Assembly: GCA_964383365.1 (NCBI GenBank)
Contig: CAYLHF010000036.1
Location: forward strand, 1 to 28,873
Length of the DNA: 28,873 nt
Reading direction: 5' to 3'
DNA from: CAYLHF01 sp964383365
GTDB lineage: Bacteria > Bacteroidota > Rhodothermia > Rhodothermales > UBA10348
Of the stretch, positions 15,810-24,494 are shown in pieces. Both the position numbers and the translations under genes were made by a program. Position 1 is the first letter of the stretch, and every line of letters starts with the position of its first letter. Under the pieces are notes generated by a model. It had not been told where the DNA came from and searched no databases. It saw only the letters and a program-made list of their open reading frames with translations.

Positions 15810-17132
15810 TCAGCCAGCCAGAACACCGGCGATGGTAGCGGTCATCAGATTGGCCAGCGATCCGGCAATGACGGCACGAACGCCCAGCTTGGCCAGGTCT
15901 GCCTTTCGTCCCGGAGCAAGTGGCCCGATCCCTCCTATCTGAATGGCAATCGACGACAGATTGGCAAATCCGCACAGCGCAAACGTAGCCATGAGGATGG
16001 TCTTGGGAGAGATCGCGTTTGAAGTAATCAGATCGGCCAGATTCAGGTACGCAACGAATTCGTTCGCAATGATCTTGGTGCCAATCAGGGATCCAAATTG
16101 AACGGCATCTGCCCATGGTACGCCGACGATCCACGCCAGAGGCGACACGACCCATCCCAGCAGGCTTTCGAGGGTAATGGCAAAACCAAACAGCCCCGTT
16201 CCCCAACCAAGAATGGCATTCAGCATCGCGATGAGAGCCAGAAAAGCGAGCAGCATGGCTCCGACATTCAGCGACAGTTTCAGGCCGTCGGAGGCCCCGT
16301 TCGCGGCCGCGTCAATTACATTCGCCGCTGTTTTCTCGACGGCGATTGTCGCCCCTCCTCGAGTCTCGGGCTCTCCTGTCTCGGGTATCATGATTTTCGC
16401 CAGCAGGAGCGCAGCGGGGGCAGCCATCACGGAAGCGCTCAATAGTTGCTCGGCAAATACCAATCGACCTGCATCGAGTGCGAGCCCGTTAGCCACCGCA
16501 TACGGATCGCCCAATATCTGGATGTACGCTGCCATCACACCGCCAGCGATCGTGGCCATCCCGCCGGTCATTACCGCGAGCAGTTCCGACATCGTCATCT
16601 GATCGAGATACGGGCGGACTACCAGTGGAGCCTCCGTTTGACCCACAAAGATATTCGCCGTAACGGAGAGACTCTCGGCGCCCGATGTCCCCAGAAAGCG
16701 ACTGACCAGAGAAGCCATTCCCTGCACGATCTTCTGCATGACACCCAGATGATACAGCACGGCCATAAGAGACCCGAAGAAGATGATCGTCGGGAGGACC
16801 TGGAACGCAAAAAACTGCCCCATGCTGCCCGGGGTGCCCACCGGTTTGGCCAGATCGCCAAAGATGAACGTGGCACCTGCCGTCGTGTAATTCAATACGA
16901 GAACAAAAAACGAACTGACCCAGGAGACAAACATCTTAGGCCATCCGAGCGGTGCGAACCACGCCCCCATCGCATCTCCCTTCAGGATAAAAATGGCCAG
17001 ACAGATCTGCAGACCGAGTCCCGCAGCAACGGTTCTCCAACTGATCTGGCTTCGATTGTTGGAAATCACGAGGGCGATCCCGAGAATCACCGAAATACCC
17101 AGAATACCGCGAATAAGACCGATAAAGTCCAT
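15810..17132 (-). CDS. concentrative nucleoside transporter (CNT/NupC family)
   Basis: A 440-residue inner-membrane protein that imports nucleosides with protons or sodium. It has the family's domain order: N-terminal helices (SVILGIALVIS...), a gate-domain region (FFAFQVLPTIIFFGSLMAVL), VGQTEAPLVVRPYLDQMTMSE with the first nucleoside/cation site, MTGGMATIAGGVMAAYI, GSLIGTKIIANEFVAYLNLA, and the C-terminal ATFALCGFANLSSIAIQIGG. The longer open frame upstream of ATG 17132 is not family-like. It is divergent from pcrA; an imperfect palindrome 72 bases upstream may be an operator. It links functionally with uridine kinase in nucleoside salvage. Confidence 0.95.
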   Translation of the reverse strand: MDFIGLIRGILGISVILGIALVISNNRSQISWRTVAAGLGLQICLAIFILKGDAMGAWFAPLGWPKMFVSWVSSFFVLVLNYTTAGATFIFGDLAKPVGTPGSMGQFFAFQVLPTIIFFGSLMAVLYHLGVMQKIVQGMASLVSRFLGTSGAESLSVTANIFVGQTEAPLVVRPYLDQMTMSELLAVMTGGMATIAGGVMAAYIQILGDPYAVANGLALDAGRLVFAEQLLSASVMAAPAALLLAKIMIPETGEPETRGGATIAVEKTAANVIDAAANGASDGLKLSLNVGAMLLAFLALIAMLNAILGWGTGLFGFAITLESLLGWVVSPLAWIVGVPWADAVQFGSLIGTKIIANEFVAYLNLADLITSNAISPKTILMATFALCGFANLSSIAIQIGGIGPLAPGRKADLAKLGVRAVIAGSLANLMTATIAGVLAG

Positions 17133-17203
17133 GGTGCACAACAGATTGTGATGGGAGAAGACCGTCTGCCGAAGCGGCCTGGTGACGACCGGTTCGGGCG
17201 CGT

Positions 17204-17229
17204 CAATATACAGGTTGTGTGTATAATTG
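17204..17229. promoter_or_regulatory. imperfect palindrome between nupC-type gene and pcrA (possible operator)
   Basis: CAATATACA (17204-17212), seven bases, then TGTATAATTG (17220-17229), an inverted repeat with one extra base in the right arm. It overlaps TATAAT on the plus strand and a TATACA on the minus strand. Its place in the 220-base divergent spacer fits a regulator site, probably for the transporter. Confidence 0.35.
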
Positions 17230-17352
17230 AAAGATTGACAGACAACCTTCTGAAGTCCGAGAACGCTTTGATCGGGTAGGGCGTACAGGTATCTTGATCG
17301 ACCAAACCCGGACGCCTGATCCAGTCCATCCATTCCAATTCGTTTCGTCCGT

Positions 17353-19740
17353 ATGACCCAGTTCGTCCTGCATCGGGAGACCGATTCCACCCAGACCGGT
17401 TCCACACATGCCGGTCCCGATGCCAACGTGATTCTGTCCGGATTGAACGACGTGCAACAGACCGCGGTAAGGAACACATCGGGGCCCCTCCTGATCGTCG
17501 CAGGACCTGGGTCCGGGAAGACCCGAACGCTTACCCACCGTATCGCTTATATCCTGGCCACCGGTGAGGCACGTCCGTGGGAAATACTTGCCATCACGTT
17601 CACAAACAAGGCAGCCCGTGAGATGCGCGAACGTGTCACGGCACTGCTTGGCGAAGCCATGGCCAGGGAGATGTGGCTGGGCACGTTTCACGCAACGTTT
17701 GCCCGGGTCCTCCGACGAGAAGCCGAACATATTGGATTCACATCCGATTTCAGTATCTATGACTCGGACGACTCCCAGCGAATCCTCCGCGAGCTACTCC
17801 ATAGCCACAACATCGATACCACCCAGTACAGACCCAGGAGTATCCACGGATTGATTTCGGGTGCCAAGAATCGCATGGTCACCCCGGGCGAATTCTCGGC
17901 TACCGCCGAATCGCCCATCCAGGAAAAAGCGGCACAGGTATACGGTCCGTACATCGATCGACTACGCGCCGCGAACGCCATGGATTTCGATGACCTCTTG
18001 CTCAAACCCATCGAACTATTTGAACGACACCCCGATGTCCTGGAAAAGTATCAGCGTCGGTGGCGGTTCATCCATATTGATGAGTACCAGGATACCAACC
18101 GGGCGCAATACATCCTCGCCCGCATGCTGGCCAGGGAGCACGAGAATCTTTGCGTCGTGGGCGACGATGCCCAGAGTATTTATTCGTTCCGGGGAGCAGA
18201 TATATCCAATATCCTGTCGTTTCAGAAAGATTACGACGACCCGACCGTCATCCGATTGGAGCAGAACTATCGATCGACCGGCCGCATTGTCAAACTGGCC
18301 GACTCCATCATCCGCAATAATTCGAACCAGATCAAGAAAGAACTCTGGACAGACAATGACGAGGGAGACCCCGTCGTTGTCGTCGAGGCGATATCAGAGC
18401 GGGACGAGGCGCAGAAGATCGAACAATATACGCGCGACGCCCAGGTTCGGATGGGCCTCCTCTACAGAGACATTGCTGTCCTGTATCGGACGAATGCGCA
18501 GAGCCGTTCGATGGAAGACGCCCTCCGGCGAGGTGGCATTCCATACCGTGTTATCGGGGGGCTGTCCTTCTATTCACGCCGGGAGATCAAGGATGCACTC
18601 GCCTATCTTCGTCTTGTCGTGAACCCGAGCGATATTGCGAGTCTGAGACGGGTCATCAACACGCCGGCCAGAGGAATCGGCGACAAGACACAACAACACC
18701 TTTTCGCGTTTGCAAACCGGGAAAAACTGGGTGTATGGGACGCCCTGGATCGCATCGAAGAGTCGGGACTCGCGCAGCGCGCCGTCACTGCGGTGAAGAA
18801 ATTCCGGGACTTGATCGCCGGGTACCGGGAAAAGGCGGAGCATCTTCCGGCGTCCGAGATCGCGCGCGACCTGATCAGGGCATCAGGAATTCTCGACGAC
18901 CTTCGAAAAGAGCATACTCCGGAGAATCTGGTCCGGTGGGAGAATGTGCAGGAACTCCTGAATGCCATTTCCGAGTTTACCGAGAACGGAGACCAGACGA
19001 TTTCACCGTCGAATGAGGAGACAGGGACGCCTAACACGCTGAGTGGTTTTCTGCAGGAAGTCTCGCTGCTCACCGACGCCGATGATGATGATGCCTCCGA
19101 CAACCGGGTCACGCTGATGACCCTTCATGCCTCCAAAGGGTTGGAATTTCCGGTGGTCTTTCTGACGGGAATGGAGGAAGGATTATTTCCGCTGGCCAAA
19201 GCCGCCCAGGACCAACATGAGCTCGAGGAGGAGCGCCGTCTGTTCTACGTCGGTGCGACCCGGGCCAAAAAACTATTGATGCTAACGTACGCCCGGAGCC
19301 GCTACCGGTATGGTGAGCAGCAGCCTGCCATCCGGAGTCGTTTTTTTGACGAGATCGACCCGGAAGTGGTAAGAACGGCTTCGGGACAGCCTTTTCAGGT
19401 CGCTAATGGACGTTTTCAGCCGACCGGAGGCCGTAGTTCGAACGAATTCGAGACATCGTCGACGTCGGTATCGTATGATCGGATGGATCCGCACTATTAC
19501 CGCCAGAATCTCCGGGAAAACCAACCCCCCGCCACCTCAAAAGGCCGCAGAGTGGTCTATGACGAAGACGAATCCGGTGCCCTCGTCCCAGGTATGCACG
19601 TAGAACACGGACAATTCGGGGAAGGCAAGGTCATCTCACTCGAAGGGCGGGGCGATCAGGCCAAAGCAACGGTATTTTTTCCCGACATCGGCCAGAAGAA
19701 ACTCCTGCTCCGGTTCGCGAGACTCAGGCGCATTGACTGA
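17353..19740 (+). CDS. pcrA: ATP-dependent DNA helicase PcrA/UvrD
   Basis: A superfamily 1A 3'-5' helicase used in nucleotide excision repair and in removing proteins from DNA. It is 795 residues, slightly longer than typical. Motifs in order: Q-motif LNDVQQTAV (about 31-39), Walker A AGPGSGKT (50-57), TFTNKAAREM, GTFHATFARVLR, motif II DEYQDTN (243-249), motif III GDDAQSIYSFRGA (270-282), LEQNYRS, motif V VTLMTLHASKGLEFPVVF, and motif VI EEERRLFYVGATRAKK. The C-terminal tail ends in a small Tudor-like domain (GMHVEHGQFGEGKVISLEG...) as in PcrA. An acidic run (DADDDDASDN) lies before motif V. The 5' leader is about 220 bases, shared divergently with the transporter gene. Confidence 0.97.
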   Translation: MTQFVLHRETDSTQTGSTHAGPDANVILSGLNDVQQTAVRNTSGPLLIVAGPGSGKTRTLTHRIAYILATGEARPWEILAITFTNKAAREMRERVTALLGEAMAREMWLGTFHATFARVLRREAEHIGFTSDFSIYDSDDSQRILRELLHSHNIDTTQYRPRSIHGLISGAKNRMVTPGEFSATAESPIQEKAAQVYGPYIDRLRAANAMDFDDLLLKPIELFERHPDVLEKYQRRWRFIHIDEYQDTNRAQYILARMLAREHENLCVVGDDAQSIYSFRGADISNILSFQKDYDDPTVIRLEQNYRSTGRIVKLADSIIRNNSNQIKKELWTDNDEGDPVVVVEAISERDEAQKIEQYTRDAQVRMGLLYRDIAVLYRTNAQSRSMEDALRRGGIPYRVIGGLSFYSRREIKDALAYLRLVVNPSDIASLRRVINTPARGIGDKTQQHLFAFANREKLGVWDALDRIEESGLAQRAVTAVKKFRDLIAGYREKAEHLPASEIARDLIRASGILDDLRKEHTPENLVRWENVQELLNAISEFTENGDQTISPSNEETGTPNTLSGFLQEVSLLTDADDDDASDNRVTLMTLHASKGLEFPVVFLTGMEEGLFPLAKAAQDQHELEEERRLFYVGATRAKKLLMLTYARSRYRYGEQQPAIRSRFFDEIDPEVVRTASGQPFQVANGRFQPTGGRSSNEFETSSTSVSYDRMDPHYYRQNLRENQPPATSKGRRVVYDEDESGALVPGMHVEHGQFGEGKVISLEGRGDQAKATVFFPDIGQKKLLLRFARLRRID

Positions 19741-19812
19741 ATGGCACACAGCGAGGCGCGTTCGTTCGACGTCGCCTGGCTCCTTCAACCTTACCAAGAC
19801 CTCACTCACTCC

Positions 19813-20871
19813 ATGGATCGATCGAGAACAGATACCCGCTATCGCGCGTCGGCACTCCTGGGGCTTTTGATCGCGCTATCGGCGACCGGATGCTCGAATC
19901 CCGGCGGAAGGTCACTGGTAATCTATTCTCCCCACGGGAAAGAGATGCTTCGGGCGGCTGAGGCGGCATTCGAAAGCGCCCATCCAGATGTTGACGTACA
20001 GTGGATCGATATGGGTGGTCAAAATGCGTACGACCGGATTCGGACCGAACGAAGCAACCCGCAGGCCAGTCTCTGGTGGGGAGGTGCCGGACCTACATTC
20101 AGCGAGGCGGCTGAAAATGATCTACTCGAACCCTTTCGGCCGAGTTGGGCAGGAGCCGTCGACTCCACGGCGCATGATGTCGCCGATCGTTGGTATGCCA
20201 CGTATCTGACACCTGAAGTACTCCTCTTCAACGACCGCACGGTCGGACCATCCGATCGACCCGGCGATTGGGACGACTTGCTCGGCGAAGAGTGGAAGGA
20301 TCGCATCATCATCCGGTATCCGCTTGCTTCCTCGACCATGCGAACGATATGGGGAGCCCTCATCATGCGCCAGTCCAACGAGGAGGAAGGCTACCGATGG
20401 CTCGCCCGGCTGGATGTGAACACCAAGACGTATGCCGCCGACCCGACCCAACTGTATCTGAAAATCGCCCGCGAGGAAGGGGATGTGACACTATGGAATA
20501 TGCCCGATTCTTATATCCAGACGGAACGAAACGGATATCCTTTCGGCTTTACGCTGCCGGCAAGTGGCACACCGGTACTCAATGATGCCATTGCCCTCGT
20601 ACGGGGCGCACCGAACCTGGATGATGCCCGTTTATTCTACGAGTTTGTGACTTCTGACAGCGCGGTCGTCGACCAGGCCAACAATTTCTACCGGATTCCG
20701 GTTAGGAAAGACATTGACCCTGCGCTTCTTCCGGAATGGATGACAGCGTCTGAAATACGCTCAATGGATGTCGATTGGGATCGACTCGCTACGGAAGGCC
20801 CCCGATGGATGGCCTACTGGGATGAGCACATCAAGGGTCGCGGAGCGGAGTATCTCAGGCAAGAAGACTAG
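19813..20871 (+). CDS. ABC-type extracellular solute-binding lipoprotein (family 1, iron-like)
   Basis: A 352-residue periplasmic binding protein. The N-terminus MDRSRTDTRYRASALLGLLI continues to a lipobox ending in ATGC, so it is lipid-anchored. The mature chain begins SLVIYSPHGKEMLRAAEAAF and has the order typical of iron/thiamine/phosphonate-type binding proteins: ASLWWGGAGPTFSEAAENDLLEPF, then WYATYLTPEVLLFNDRT, W.DLL..EWKDRI, and a C-terminal DDARLFYEFVTS. An in-frame ATG lies directly after the pcrA stop (19741), but ATG 19813 gives the correct signal. No permease or ATPase gene is adjacent, so it is an orphan here. Its stop codon overlaps that of dusB on the other strand. Confidence 0.88.
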   Translation: MDRSRTDTRYRASALLGLLIALSATGCSNPGGRSLVIYSPHGKEMLRAAEAAFESAHPDVDVQWIDMGGQNAYDRIRTERSNPQASLWWGGAGPTFSEAAENDLLEPFRPSWAGAVDSTAHDVADRWYATYLTPEVLLFNDRTVGPSDRPGDWDDLLGEEWKDRIIIRYPLASSTMRTIWGALIMRQSNEEEGYRWLARLDVNTKTYAADPTQLYLKIAREEGDVTLWNMPDSYIQTERNGYPFGFTLPASGTPVLNDAIALVRGAPNLDDARLFYEFVTSDSAVVDQANNFYRIPVRKDIDPALLPEWMTASEIRSMDVDWDRLATEGPRWMAYWDEHIKGRGAEYLRQED

Positions 20872-21902
20872 GACGGCAGAGTGGCTTTAACGGCTCGTTG
20901 AACGGGCACGCTAACGTCGGCTTCATGCTCCCTGAAGTTCAGGAGTACTTCGAGTACGCCTTCCTGCGTGGACTCCTGCATGATAAGCATCCGCAACCGA
21001 CTCGCGTTCCGGAAGCCCTTGAAATAGCCACCGTACATACGGCGCATCTCCAACACCCCCGTTCGCTCTCCCAGCCACTCACATTTAAGCCGCAGGTGCT
21101 CGGCAACAACGGACGTCCGCTCATCCCAATCGGGCCTGGGAAGACGTTCACCAGTCTCCATATAATGTTTTGCATCACGGAAAATCCACGGATTCCCGAT
21201 GGCGCCGCGCCCCACCATCACGGCATCGACCCCGGTCTCTCGGAACATGGCGTCGATGGATTCCGGCGTTGTGGCATCTCCGTTTCCGATGAGGGGTATC
21301 GATATCCCGGACTCGTCCTTGATCTTCTTGAGCCAGTCCCAGCGGGCACTTCCTTTATACATCTGGGCGCGTGTTCGCGCGTGCACTGCCAGTGCCTTTA
21401 TTCCCGTCTCTTCCAGCATGCGAGCAACGTCCAGAATCCGAATGGATTCGTCATTCCATCCGAGCCGCGTCTTCACCGTCACCGGCCGGTTTGCCGTCTC
21501 GATGACCGTGGCAGTTAGCTGCTGCATCTTCTCAAGATTTCGAAGGATTCCGGCCCCACCATCTTTGCAGACCACTTTCTTGACCGGACACCCGAAATTG
21601 ATGTCGATAAGGTCGGGCTTGACACGGTCCACAATCCGAGTCGCCTCACGGACCTGATCCTCATCTCCCCCGAAGATCTGGATCGCCAGCGGCCGTTCGG
21701 ATTCATCGAAGTCGAGTTTCCGGACGGATCCTCTGGCTCCGTAGGAAAGTCCACCCGATGAGATGAATTCCGTATACAACATATCGGCCCCGAACCGTTT
21801 GCAGAGTACGCGAAACGGAGGATCGCTGACATCCTCCATGGGAGCCAGAAACAGTGGCCGGGGGCCGAATGATATAGATCCGATCTGCATGAATGTGTCC
21901 AT
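20868..21902 (-). CDS. dusB: tRNA-dihydrouridine synthase (DusB type)
   Basis: A flavin enzyme that reduces uridine to dihydrouridine in tRNA D-loops. In 344 residues it shows the FMN-binding N-terminus FLAPMEDVSDPPFR (about 18-31), the catalytic FGCPVKKVVCKDGGAGIL (Cys 105), KTRLGWN, AVHARTRAQMYKG, IGNGD and VGRGAIGNPWIF, all Dus hallmarks. It has a C-terminal helical recognition domain. ATG 21902 or ATG 21890 (MQIGSISFGPRPLF) could be the start. It is convergent with the binding-protein gene, sharing CTAG as both stop codons. It is divergent from the phosphodiesterase gene, with a palindrome in the spacer. Confidence 0.95.
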   Translation of the reverse strand: MDTFMQIGSISFGPRPLFLAPMEDVSDPPFRVLCKRFGADMLYTEFISSGGLSYGARGSVRKLDFDESERPLAIQIFGGDEDQVREATRIVDRVKPDLIDINFGCPVKKVVCKDGGAGILRNLEKMQQLTATVIETANRPVTVKTRLGWNDESIRILDVARMLEETGIKALAVHARTRAQMYKGSARWDWLKKIKDESGISIPLIGNGDATTPESIDAMFRETGVDAVMVGRGAIGNPWIFRDAKHYMETGERLPRPDWDERTSVVAEHLRLKCEWLGERTGVLEMRRMYGGYFKGFRNASRLRMLIMQESTQEGVLEVLLNFREHEADVSVPVQRAVKATLPS

Positions 21903-21975
21903 TTGAAGGCGCGACTCGTACGAGAGCCCAATCGGGCAGTTCCACCACGAAATGGGATCCCTCTATCATGCTTCA

Positions 21976-21993
21976 GAGCGCTATATTGCGCTC
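21976..21993. promoter_or_regulatory. palindrome between dusB and the phosphodiesterase gene
   Basis: GAGCGC-TATATT-GCGCTC, two perfect 6-base arms around an AT-rich centre. It sits in the 126-base spacer between two divergent genes, 36 bases before the phosphodiesterase start, and is not followed by a T-run. It may be an operator over a promoter's -10 region, or a hairpin. Confidence 0.35.
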
Positions 21994-22028
21994 CTTCACT
22001 GAACGAAATAAATTCCTCTTCCTTCGAT

Positions 22029-23345
22029 ATGAGACGTTTCAGTCTACTAATCGCTCACCCTTTTACGTTCAGCCGGGAAACTCCGTCGCTGTCTGATCGG
22101 CTTCGCTCCGTGGCCCTTCGGGTCATCCTACCCGTGATCGGACTTCTTTTTCTGAACGGATGCACGTCGGGTACGGCTCCGAACATTGAGTTGTCGCCGA
22201 CCGTCATTCTGATCTCGTTTGATGGATTCAGGGCCGACTATATGCAGACTTTCCAGCCGCCGAATCTGACAAAACTGGCCGACGAAGGTGTCTATGCTCG
22301 TGACGGGATGATTTCTTCGTTCCCCACGAAGACGTTTCCGAATCATTATGCCATCGCCACCGGGCTGTATCCGGATCACAACGGTATCGTAGCTAACAGC
22401 ATGTTCGATCCGATCCTGAATCGTTCGTTCTCGATTAGAGATCGTGCAGCTATCGAAGATTCGAGTTGGTGGGAAGGGGAACCCGTCTGGGTCACAGCAG
22501 AAAAACAGGGGCAGCTCACCGCTGCCTATTTCTGGGTGGGAACGGAGGCGCCAATCGAGGGCATTCAGCCGACCTACTGGTATCGGTATGATGGGAGCGT
22601 TCCGGACGAGGACCGGGTAGATCAGGTGTTTTCCTGGTTGTCACGTCCGGTAGAGGAAAGACCTACATTTATCAGCCTGTATTTTAGCGGAGTCGATGAC
22701 GCGGGGCATCGTTTCAGTCCGGATGCATCAGAAACGGGAGCGGCCGTCGCTCACGTGGACGCGCTGGTGGGCCGTCTCAGAGCCGGTCTGGAGAGCCGTG
22801 GCCTGCTGGACCAGGTAGATATCATTACGGTTGCAGACCACGGTATGTCTGCGCTGTCACCGGACCGGGTCGTCGTCCTGGAGGATTACATCAACCTGGA
22901 TCAGGTCGAGATCGTAACGAGTTCTCCCGTTGTATCGATGAATGTCAAAAACGACGATCCAGATGCCGTCGTTGACGCCCTGAGAAAAGCACCTCATATT
23001 CATGCGTACCGAAAGGGAGATATCCCGGAACGACTACACTACGGAACGCACCGGCGAGTACCGGATATTGTCAGCTGGGTGGACGACGGGTGGTCGATCG
23101 TCGAAACGCATCAGTATTTGAACGAGAACCGGGACAGATACACGGGCGGAAACCATGGATACGACAACAAGGCCCTCTCCATGCGTGCCTTGTTCATTGC
23201 TCGCGGGCCATCGTTTCAGCCAGGAATGAGCGTCCCACCGTTCGAAAACGTAGACGTATACGATCTGGTTACGGAAATCCTGGGACTCGATCCTGCTCCC
23301 AATGATGGACATCCGGATACGTTTAAATCCTGGCTCCGCAAGTGA
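22029..23345 (+). CDS. nucleotide pyrophosphatase/phosphodiesterase (alkaline phosphatase superfamily), lipoprotein
   Basis: A 438-residue secreted enzyme of the NPP/ENPP family, which hydrolyses phosphodiester and pyrophosphate bonds such as those in nucleotides. A signal ends with the lipobox LLFLNGC (Cys 45), so it is lipid-anchored in the envelope. Catalytic features: ISFDGFRADY (metal ligand Asp 65), FPTKTFPNHYAIATGLYPDHNG (nucleophile Thr 102), FSGVDDAGH, VADHGM and GNHGYDN, which supply the two zinc sites. I chose ATG 22029; the frame upstream is open but not signal-like. The RNA methyltransferase gene overlaps its stop codon, so the two are translationally coupled. Confidence 0.93.
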   Translation: MRRFSLLIAHPFTFSRETPSLSDRLRSVALRVILPVIGLLFLNGCTSGTAPNIELSPTVILISFDGFRADYMQTFQPPNLTKLADEGVYARDGMISSFPTKTFPNHYAIATGLYPDHNGIVANSMFDPILNRSFSIRDRAAIEDSSWWEGEPVWVTAEKQGQLTAAYFWVGTEAPIEGIQPTYWYRYDGSVPDEDRVDQVFSWLSRPVEERPTFISLYFSGVDDAGHRFSPDASETGAAVAHVDALVGRLRAGLESRGLLDQVDIITVADHGMSALSPDRVVVLEDYINLDQVEIVTSSPVVSMNVKNDDPDAVVDALRKAPHIHAYRKGDIPERLHYGTHRRVPDIVSWVDDGWSIVETHQYLNENRDRYTGGNHGYDNKALSMRALFIARGPSFQPGMSVPPFENVDVYDLVTEILGLDPAPNDGHPDTFKSWLRK

Positions 23346-24487
23346 GCTTCCGATACCAGGAAACGAACGAGTTCTTCGCGCAGGTCGCTCATCCGATCGA
23401 AGAACTGGGTGCGGCCGAGCTGACCGAACTGGGGGCAACTTCCGTTCGACCGGCCTACCGAGGTGTGTTTTTTACCGCGGAGTTTCCGGTACTGTGCCGG
23501 ATCGTGTACACGACCCGTCTGTGCACGCGCATTCTGGCTCCACTCATCCGGTTCGATTGTCACAGCGACAAATACCTCCACCGAACAGCTTCGTCTATCG
23601 ACTGGTCGTCGTTTCTGAGCGTCGATGAGACATTTGCCGTGGCAGCGACGGTCAATCAGAGCCGAATCACTCATTCCCAGTACGCAGCACTTCGACTTAA
23701 AGACGCCATCTGCGACCAATTCCGGGAGCGAGAAAACCGACGGCCGAGCATCGATCGACAACATCCAGACATCTGGTTCAATCTGCATATTCAGAATAAC
23801 CAGGCGACAATCAGCGTAGATGTGGCCGGTGGCTCACTCCACCGGCGGGGGTACCGGACCGCATCGGTCGAGGCACCGCTGCAGGAAACGGTTGCAGCGG
23901 CCGTCGTCAGGATGTCGGACTGGAATGCCGACGCGCCCCTCATCGACCCCATGTGCGGCTCGGGGACCATTCTGGCGGAAGCTCTCATGTATGCGTGTAA
24001 CATTCCATCCGCCTACCTGAGGGAGCATTTCGGATTCGAACGGCTTCCAGAATTCGATGTGTGGGAGTGGACCAAAATCCGGAAGGAATGTGATGCGGCC
24101 ATCCGGCCACTGCCTGAAGGTTGCACGATTTCCGGCTCCGACATAGACGGGGAATCGATTCGCGCAGCGAAAACCAATCTGGCCGCGCTTCCACAGGGCG
24201 ACACGGTCTCGCTCGACCGCCAGGATTTTTTCGAGCGTGCGCCCATATCCGGGTCGGTTATTATTACCAACCCTCCGTATGGCCTGCGCCTCGGCAGAGG
24301 ATCCAACATCGAAAATTTTTACCGACAAATAGGCGATTTCCTGAAACAACAATGCACCGGTTCCACGGCCTTTTTGTACGCAGGAAAACGCGAATTACTC
24401 AAGAGCGTCGGCCTCCGCACAAAATGGAAGAAGGCGCTCGTAAATGGCGCGCTCGACGGTCGTCTCGCGCGATATGATTTGTACTAA
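23342..24487 (+). CDS. THUMP domain class I RNA methyltransferase (RlmL/YpsC-like)
   Basis: A 381-residue SAM-dependent methyltransferase of the RlmL-N/TrmN family, which makes N2-methylguanine in rRNA or tRNA. An N-terminal ferredoxin-like and THUMP region (about 1-165) precedes the catalytic domain, with motif I DPMCGSGT (202-209), SGSDIDGESIRAAKTNL, and the base-flipping NPPYG (310-314). Length and layout match the stand-alone YpsC type rather than the double RlmKL. The start is GTG 23342, which overlaps the TGA of the phosphodiesterase gene (GTGA). The Tat phosphoesterase begins seven bases after its stop. Confidence 0.92.
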   Translation: MSFRYQETNEFFAQVAHPIEELGAAELTELGATSVRPAYRGVFFTAEFPVLCRIVYTTRLCTRILAPLIRFDCHSDKYLHRTASSIDWSSFLSVDETFAVAATVNQSRITHSQYAALRLKDAICDQFRERENRRPSIDRQHPDIWFNLHIQNNQATISVDVAGGSLHRRGYRTASVEAPLQETVAAAVVRMSDWNADAPLIDPMCGSGTILAEALMYACNIPSAYLREHFGFERLPEFDVWEWTKIRKECDAAIRPLPEGCTISGSDIDGESIRAAKTNLAALPQGDTVSLDRQDFFERAPISGSVIITNPPYGLRLGRGSNIENFYRQIGDFLKQQCTGSTAFLYAGKRELLKSVGLRTKWKKALVNGALDGRLARYDLY

Positions 24488-24494
24488 TGCCCCT

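Noticed and set aside
15040..16206. Long minus-strand open frame (388 codons) overlapping the TonB-like lipoprotein and the transporter gene
   Set aside because: It is a shadow: both overlapped genes have clear families and signals, and this frame has no recognisable domain.
16446..17279. Plus-strand open frame (277 codons) opposite the nucleoside transporter
   Set aside because: It is an antisense shadow of a well-recognised membrane protein; very rich in His, Arg and Gln with no domain.
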